Shown piece after piece: positions 58,288 to 64,000 of a DNA stretch of 64,000 nucleotides. Source of the DNA: Scalesia atractyloides (taxonomy: Eukaryota; Streptophyta; Magnoliopsida; Asterales; Asteraceae); NCBI GenBank assembly GCA_947069175.1, contig CAMTDV010000027.1, forward strand, positions 36,655,369-36,719,368. The letters are read 5' to 3'. Every line of letters begins with the position of its first letter. Within the stretch, counting starts at the first letter, position 1. The translations under genes and the position numbers were made by a program. The notes beneath the pieces are model-generated. The model was not told the DNA's origin, searched no databases, and saw only the letters and a list, made by a program, of their open reading frames with translations.

Positions 58288-58479
58288 CCAATTTTCCATA
58301 AAAATATTTTGTAAATAATTTATTGCTTTTCAAAAATCAAAACATAAAAAAATAGAAAATCAAAAATGAGTTTTCACTGTGTGGAAAAGAAGAAATGATA
58401 GTACATCAGCAAGTTAGACTGTCACACTGAAATTAAAACTAAAATTGCTTACATGTGATAGCAGCTTCATCATATGATG

Positions 58480-59110
58480 TACCAGTAGGCAAAAAGCATG
58501 AAATAATCAACTTACCTTTGTGATACAAATATAAAAATAACAAACTGTGTATGAGTGGGTAACAAATCAGTGGCGTATGGTTTTATAACCTTAAATCTTG
58601 CGTTGATAGATTGCCAAAATCTGAGGTTTTAGGTCTTTATATCGTTTATTCATCCGGAGTATCAAGGTTGTCCTTCTGCTGCATCCAGATATATGTTAAC
58701 CTAGACACAACCAGAATATCTTAAAAGAGCTAAAATGCCAAATCCCTGAAATTGAAGAAGCTCTCCTAGAGAGTTATTCAAATGTGCAAATTACATTATT
58801 CGTACCAAAATTTGGTATTTTCCCTAACCCTCATTGGATATTGGTCTCTTTGTTGTACGGAAGTACTGACCTGATCACCAACTATCTAACATTGTAAATA
58901 AAAAAGGATGAATTTCGGTATACTCACCTACTACGAGGAATCTTTGTGCATACCTTGATCGTGGGGGTATGTCCTGAAGTGGGACACACTAGTATATAAG
59001 TATCAATTATCTAAACATATCACTAGGTAATGGTACTTGAAATGTTCATGTATTTTGTTTAAGTGGATAAACAATACTGGTAATTGGTTTGAACTGTTTT
59101 TCATGAATAT
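58480..59110 (+). other. Conserved non-coding block after Cop2 pol
   Basis: Aligns with 33740-34370 of Cop3 (see that entry). No ORF. It contains TGTACGGAAGTACTGAC (58852-58868), GGTATACTCACCTACTACGA, and GGGGGTATGTC. Confidence 0.85.
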
Positions 59111-59826
59111 TGCATATAGAATTATCAAATAGTATGAAAACAGTTTGGTGTTGCTAATATGATCTTCTTGCCGGTGATTCTCACAAAAACAGAATGTTTA
59201 TTATTTTGTTATTTATTTGCTTTCAGAAAATATAAAAATCCAAAAATATTTCATTTTCTTGTAAATTCTTAATGTACGGAATACGGTTATTTGTGGCGGA
59301 GTTCTTACCGATAGGGGGAGACGATGTTAGAAGCTGAGTTCAATATTTTTTCGATCTTGAAGGTTCTGTGTGCTTAAAAGTTTATGTATGTGTTTTGAGT
59401 TGAGAAGCGTTTAATCTATGATACAGTTTTCCTATCTCTTGAATAATAATAATTTGTCAACTTGTGTTGAAAAATTCTTATGGTTTCTCGAGATATTTGT
59501 TTTATAGTATACAGATTGTAGCAGTGTGTTGCTCAGAAGTTTAGTGAAGAGGAGTTTGCTTGGATGCATGGTAGAACCTCCTTTCTATATTGCAGACAAC
59601 GTTGAAGAGTTTGAAGATTGCTATGCAAAGACTAAACTGGAGTTTACTCAAACATTAACGATTTAGAAGATTTGGTGATTGGATGCATCAGCTTAGGGGG
59701 AGTCTGTTGCTGAAAGAAGCTATTAAAGCTGAAGCTATCCAAAGACCAACGTTTTTCAAAGATGTTAAAGATTGCAAGATGACTGAAGACAAAGTTGTTT
59801 TATGAAGCTATTATCAATGGGGAGTT
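59111..59826 (+). other. Cop2 3' region with several polypurine-like tracts
   Basis: AGGGGGAG occurs at 59313-59320 and at 59695-59702, and GGGGAGTT stands directly before the 3' LTR (59819-59826). No third ORF comparable to Cop3 is present. Confidence 0.7.
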
Positions 59827-60298
59827 TGTTGGTGCATATTTGTGACAACAGCTTAGATTTGGTCTTTGGATATCTTGTAATTAGTATAATGATAAACGGT
59901 TAGCGGGTTTAGTTTTGTAATAGTTAATTAGAAGTAATTGGGCTAATCCAGACACCATATAGCATATAATAGGCGAATTGGGCCTAGACCCAATAGCAAT
60001 CCATATGGTGAAACCTTAGCCCAGGAGCAAATCTGTCTCTATATAAAGGGAGTTTTGCATTAGGGTTAAGGTTGCTCATTCAGTTGCTCAGTGGATTAGT
60101 TGCTCAGAGAATTACTTCAGAGAAAGTTGAGAGAGAGTCTTGAATTGATTGTAAACACTTGTGTTAGATAATCATTAGAAGACAGTTTGAAAGTAATTGT
60201 GTTCGTGTTCTTGTTTCTGTGAAATCTGATCTAGGGGATTCCGCCCCTAGATTGGATAGACGATTCTGTGACGATCCATACGGATTAGGGGACCTACA
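59827..60298 (+). repeat. Cop2 3' LTR
   Basis: 472 bp, TGTTGGTG to CCTACA, TATATAAAGG at about 60040. The sequence that follows is the resumed Tek1 internal region. Confidence 0.93.
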
Positions 60299-60720
60299 AT
60301 TTCTCAATGAACCTAAGGTTTTCATCTATTTGCACATCTTTGTGCGACATTGCTTGCGACTCATCGGCTAGACATTTCTTAAGGTTAGATATGTGGAATA
60401 CATCATGGATTCCACTAAGCTCCTCTGGCAGCTTAAGCTTATAAGCTACAGTGCTGACACATTCGACTATCTCGAATGGTCCTATATATCTTGGGCTCAC
60501 TTGCCTTTCTTTCCGAATCTCATTACACCTTTCCAATGTGATACTTTCAGCATGACTTTGTCCCCTACATGGAACTTGAGAGGTTTACGCCTCTTATCAG
60601 TATAGCTCTTCTTCCTATCACGGGTAGCCTTGAGACGATCACGGATTTGCACAATCTTGTCCGTGGACTCCATGACAATCTCAGGTCCTGATAGTTGGGC
60701 TTCCCCAACTTCTGCCCAAC
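60299..60720 (-). pseudogene. Tek1 integrase C-terminus (split from chromodomain)
   Basis: WAEVGEAQLSGPEIVMEST, VQIRDRLKATRDRKKSY, GDKVMLKVSHWKGVMRFG, a small frame change near 60510, then VSPRYIGPFEIVECVSTV and HDVFHISNLKKCLADES, to IDENLRFIEK at the Cop2 junction. Confidence 0.88.
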
Positions 60721-61311
60721 TCACTTTGACCATCCGTCTGCGGGTGGTAAGCCGTACTAAAATTTAATCTTGTGCCTAAAGATTGTTGGAAACTTTTCCA
60801 AAAATGAGAGGTATATCTAGTATCTCTATCAGATACAATAGATATCGGCACACCATGTAGGGACACAATCTTGTTCACATACAGTTTAGCCAATTTGTCT
60901 GAATTATACGTTTCCTTAATTGGCAAGAAATGCGCTGACTTAGTCAGCCTATCTACAATGACCCAAATCGTGTCGTTAGCACATTTGGTCTTTGGTAACT
61001 TAGTAATCAAGTCCATTGTTACCATTTCCCATTTCCAAGTGGGAATCTCTAGTTGTTGTAGAACTCCCGATGGTTCTGATGTTCGGCTTTAACTTGCGAA
61101 CACGTCAGACACTTAGCTACATAAGTGGCTATGGATTTCTTCAAACCTACCCACCAATAATTCTTTTTCAGATCCTGATACATTTCGTCACCTCCAGGGT
61201 GAACTAAGTATCTCATGCTATGTGCTTCTTGAAGGATTAGCTCTCTAAGTCCTCCAAAGGTTGGAACCCCTATTCTATCATTAAATCTAAGGATTTCATC
61301 CTTTCCAGGGG
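60721..61311 (-). pseudogene. Tek1 integrase, internally deleted
   Basis: Zinc-domain remnants (61080-61230, LGGDEMYQDLKKNYWW-like), then MVTMDLITKLPKTKC (Asp), SIVSDRDTRYTSHFWKSFQ (Asp) and YHPQTDGQSE (Glu at the edge). At 60720/60721 about 173 bp present in Tek2 (49610-49782) is missing, which removes the segment after the catalytic Glu and shifts frame. Confidence 0.88.
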
Positions 61312-62043
61312 TTAACTGATTAACTGATCAATAGTTCCACCTAACTCCTCATTAAGAATATTAGCCTCTAATAGGGCTTGTTTTTGCGCTTCTAATAGCT
61401 TCTCATTCAAGCTATTTCTGAGCTCAATGCTCTCCGCATTAATCCTAATGGACTTAATTCTTTCCTTGCGACTTAAGGTGTCAGCAACGACATTTGCCTT
61501 GCAGGGATGATAGCGAATTTCACAATCATAATCGTTAAGTGTTTCCATCCATCGGCGTTGTCGCATGTTCAATTCTTTCTGATTGAACAAATGCTGGAGA
61601 CTCTTATGGTCAGTGTATATGATACACTTGGTGCCATATAAGTAGTGTCTCCATAGCTTTGGTGCAAATACAACGGCACCCAATTCCAAATCATGGGTGG
61701 TGTAATTCCTTTCGTACACCTTTAACTATCGTGATGCATAAGCAATTACCTTTCCTTTTTGCATTAGCACACAACCCATGCCAGTGTGCGAAGCATCACA
61801 ATAGACTACAAAATCCTCAATACCCTCAGGTAGAGATAACACAAGAGCATTGCTCAACTTGTGTTTTAGAATCTCAAAGGATTCTTGTTGTTTCGGACCC
61901 CAAACAAATTTGACATTCTTACGGGTTAAGGTAGTCAAAGGAGTGGCTATTCTTGAAAAGTTCTCAATGAATCTCCTGTAGTATCCAGCCAATCCTAGGA
62001 AACTACGAATCTCCGATGGGGTCTTGGGCACTTCCCAATTCAT
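61312..62043 (-). pseudogene. Tek1 RNase H
   Basis: From 62043: SEIRSFLGLAGYYRRFIENF (end of RT), FEILKHKLSNALVLSLPEG, YCDASHTGMGCVLMQKG, stop near 61726. From 61719 NYTTHDLELGAVVFAPK, YTDHKSLQHLFNQKELN, KANVVADTLSRKE, then the linker to integrase. Catalytic Asp and Glu positions are present. Confidence 0.88.
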
Positions 62044-62566
62044 TATGGCTTCTATTTTGGCGGGATCTACCTAGATACCATGCCCACTTACGACATGTCC
62101 AAGAAATTGGACTTCTCTAAGCCAAAATTCACACTTAGAAAATTTAGCATAAAGCTTCTCTTGCCTTAGTAATTCTAGAATGCACCTAAGGTGTTTCTCG
62201 TAAATAACTTGATTACGAGAATAGATAAGTATGTCGTCTATAAAGAGAATGACAAACTTATCCAAATACGGTTTGCAGACTCTACTCATGAGATCCATGA
62301 ATGCTGCAGGTGCATTTGTGAGCCCAAAAGGCATCACTAGAAATTCAAAATGTCCATATCAGGTTCTAAAGGCAGTTTTAGGAACATCCTCATTCCTAAT
62401 CTTCAACTGATGATATCCTGATCTCAAATCAATCTTAGAAAAGTAACTAGCCCCTTGAAGTTGTGCAATAGGTCGTCGATCTTGGGCAGAGGATATCGGT
62501 TCTTAATTGTAAACTTGTTCAACTCACGGTAATCAATGCACATCCGCATTGAACCATCTTTCTTCT
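62044..62566 (-). pseudogene. Tek1 reverse transcriptase core
   Basis: RT fingers and palm: a frameshifted stretch 62345-62566 with ADDLLHNFKGLVTFLRLI-like remnants of the DLFDQLQGA region, then MMPFGLTNAPAAFMDLMSRV, VILFIDDILIYSRN (FIDD intact) and KFSKCEFWLREVQFLGHVV, with a stop at 62071. A TGA near 62357 replaces Arg just before YGHFEFL (CGA to TGA). Confidence 0.85.
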
Positions 62567-63445
62567 TTACGAATAGAATAAGAGCCCCCAAGGTGAGGAA
62601 CTGGGCTGAATAAAGCCTTTCTCTAAAAGTTCATCTAACTGTAATCTCAATTCCTTCATCTCCGTCGGTGCTAACCGATATGGAGCTCTGGCTACCGATG
62701 CGGATCCAGGTAGGATATCAATTCTAAATTCCACTTGCCTATCTGGAGGTAGGCCAGGTAATTCTTCGGGGAAATCATCAGAATACTCTGAGATAACCGG
62801 AAGGTCTTTAATACTTGGCTTAGGCTCATTGATAGTTACTTGTGCCATATAAATGACACAACCTCTCCCTAAACACTTGGATGCCTTCAATAATGACACC
62901 TTGTCTGGCAATCCGTAGTGTAAATCTCCAAGGATGGTGATCGTTTCACCAGATGGGGTTTTGATCTCGATGAGATTCTTATCGTAGGCAATGCGGGCTT
63001 GGTTATGGGATAACCAATCCATACCTAAAACTACATCTAACCCTGCCAATTTTATTGGCAAAAGAGAAATGGGGATAGAATGATTCTTAATGGATACAGA
63101 GCATTCATCAAGAATGGAAGATACTGTCTCTAAGGTTCCATCAGTGAGTTCTACCTCATAAGTTATATCTAGAGTTCTTATGGGCAAGTTTAATAGTTTA
63201 CTAAACTTATGATCAACAAAAGATTTATCTGCACCCGAATCGAAAAGAACTCTAGCATATACATCATTGATGAGGAATGTACGTGTTATGACGTTATTGT
63301 CATTAACGGCCTCCCTGGCATTCATCTGGAAGGCATGAGCATTCCCTTTCTTAGCTTCTCCAGGCTTTGTATCATTACCTTTGGGGATCTTGGGGCAGTT
63401 GAACTTAATATGCCCTTTTTTCATTATAGTTGTAGCAGATGGCAT
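62567..63445 (-). CDS. Tek1 protease and start of RT
   Basis: 292 codons open. Begins inside the last gag zinc motif (KGHIKFNCPKIPKGN), then DVYARVLFDSGADKSFVDHK (retropepsin DSG), VVLGMDWLSHNQARIAY, the linker KCLGRGCVIYMAQVT, and the RT N-terminus ELPGLPPDRQVEFRID and PYRLAPTEMKEL. It ends in a frameshift near 62580 (PSSSPWGLLFYS). Confidence 0.9.
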   Translation of the reverse strand: MPSATTIMKKGHIKFNCPKIPKGNDTKPGEAKKGNAHAFQMNAREAVNDNNVITRTFLINDVYARVLFDSGADKSFVDHKFSKLLNLPIRTLDITYEVELTDGTLETVSSILDECSVSIKNHSIPISLLPIKLAGLDVVLGMDWLSHNQARIAYDKNLIEIKTPSGETITILGDLHYGLPDKVSLLKASKCLGRGCVIYMAQVTINEPKPSIKDLPVISEYSDDFPEELPGLPPDRQVEFRIDILPGSASVARAPYRLAPTEMKELRLQLDELLEKGFIQPSSSPWGLLFYS

Positions 63446-63703
63446 TCTTAAGATCCTTGCATTCTAAGGTTTTATGCCCCCTTTTCTTACAGATACCACA
63501 GGGTCTAGTTTGTGGATCAATATTACACCGTCCCCAATGTTTATGGTTGCAATTTTTACATGTCGGCATTACACCCAACTTATCTTGGTTCCTCTTGAAC
63601 CCAAATTTCCCTTTATTTTTCTTATTAAAACTCTAGGAGTTATCATCCTCCCTCTTTCTTTTCGCGTCAGTCTCTGATTTGAGTGACTTCTTCTTCACTA
63701 AAT
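63446..63703 (-). pseudogene. Tek1 gag zinc motifs
   Basis: Cys/His clusters on the minus strand: CKNCNHKHWGRC, then CGICKKRGHKTLEC with all four ligands, and the start of the cluster that continues into the protease ORF. A Lys-rich segment precedes it. Stops and a frameshift separate it from the gag core. Confidence 0.8.
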
Positions 63704-64000
63704 CTAAGTGAGGGAGAGAGATAGGTCAACATCAGACCTATAGGTACTAGGCTGAGCAGCCTTTACCATGCCTTTTATCTCAGGCGCTAACCCATTTATA
63801 AAACGTGCAATGCGTTTGGTTTCAGGGATGATTATATATGAGACTAACCTAGACAGGGAATTGAAGTCAGAAACATACTTTCGACAGTCTAGGTTCTTCA
63901 TTGAAAGAGTCAGAAAGTATGTCTCTAATTTCTCCACTTCATGAGGTGGGCAATATGTTTCCTTGATTAAATCAACAAACTTAGGCCATCCTAAGTTGTA
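63704..64000 (-). pseudogene. Tek1 gag core, cut by the window edge
   Basis: LKNLDCRK-type Gag core: FVDLIKETYCPPHEVEKL, TLSMKNLDCRKYVSDFNSL, RFINGLAPEIKGMVKAAQ and TYRSDVDLSLSLT, with a TAG-type stop at about 63704. The N-terminal half lies beyond 64000. Confidence 0.85.

Larger units (their letters stand above)
23206..60298 (+). mobile_element. Cop2: Copia retrotransposon holding Cop3 and Solo2/Tek2
   Basis: Its LTR pair starts TGTTGGTG and ends CCTACA (23206-23678 and 59827-60298). By hand alignment the LTRs differ at roughly 18-20 sites, about 4 percent. Without the nested elements it is about 9.5 kb: LTR, primer binding site, CGGAT-rich leader, gag with two zinc knuckles, protease, integrase, RT, RNase H, a long 3' non-coding region, LTR. 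The flanks are GGATC on the left and ATTTC on the right. Compared with Tek2, the left copy could be the same ATTTC duplication with two bases lost. Confidence 0.9.
60299..64000 (-). mobile_element. Tek1 internal region, runs off the right edge
   Basis: Minus-strand coding sequence in the order chromodomain start, integrase, RNase H, RT, protease, zinc motifs, gag when read left to right. Its missing 3' end is at 19593-23205. The 5' end of gag, the leader and the 5' LTR lie beyond 64000. Confidence 0.9.

Overview
This is nuclear DNA from a flowering plant. It is AT-rich, has a spliced plant gene and microsatellites, and most of it is LTR retrotransposon sequence. The retroelement types (Copia with very long gag regions, Tekay-like Gypsy with a chromodomain and 3.4 kb LTRs, and an extra post-pol ORF that resembles predicted proteins from daisy-family genomes as I remember them) suggest Asteraceae. 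The family is an inference, not a proof.

Layout. 1-13.5 kb is a gene-poor flank. Its one convincing host gene is a two-exon citrate-binding-protein-like gene (alginate lyase 2 fold) on the minus strand at 2412-3858. Around it lie a 227 bp tandem repeat (804-1480), a tRNA-like Pol III head (4369-4431), a 3 kb solo LTR (5019-8042), AT microsatellites and a degenerate telomere-like block (10920-11205). About 13.5-14.45 kb holds the remnant of a Copia LTR with a primer binding site.

From about 14.45 kb to the right edge the window is one nest of LTR retrotransposons. I resolved it by matching LTR ends, target site duplications (TSDs) and interrupted reading frames. Cop1 (Copia, plus, from about 14454) is cut at 19592 by Tek1 (Gypsy/Tekay, minus: 3' LTR 19593-23015, internal part 23016-23205 and 60299 to beyond 64000). 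Tek1 is cut by Cop2 (Copia, plus, 23206-60298, LTRs of 473 and 472 bp). Cop2 carries two insertions. Cop3 (Copia, plus, 25113-38356, 303 bp LTRs, TSD AAGGG) is one. Solo2 (a 2.08 kb solo LTR, minus, 39995-54375, TSD GCTGC) is the other. Solo2 is itself cut by Tek2 (Gypsy/Tekay, plus, 41440-53732, LTRs of about 3.4 kb, TSD CTTAT). Insertion order is Cop1, Tek1, Cop2, then Cop3 and Solo2, then Tek2.

The Copia elements encode Gag, protease, integrase, reverse transcriptase and RNase H in that order. The Tekay elements encode Gag, protease, RT, RNase H, integrase and a chromodomain. No element looks autonomous, because all have stops or frameshifts. In Cop3 nearly all simple stops are TAG where CAG is expected, the mark of C-to-T change at CHG sites.

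Most interesting non-coding structure: CGGAT-motif arrays ahead of gag in Cop2 and Cop3 and again ahead of a third ORF in Cop3; a roughly 600 bp non-coding block after pol that Cop2 and Cop3 share although their LTRs differ; and a 66-67 bp tandem array in Tek2 that starts inside the last bases of the 5' LTR and appears to have replaced the primer binding site.
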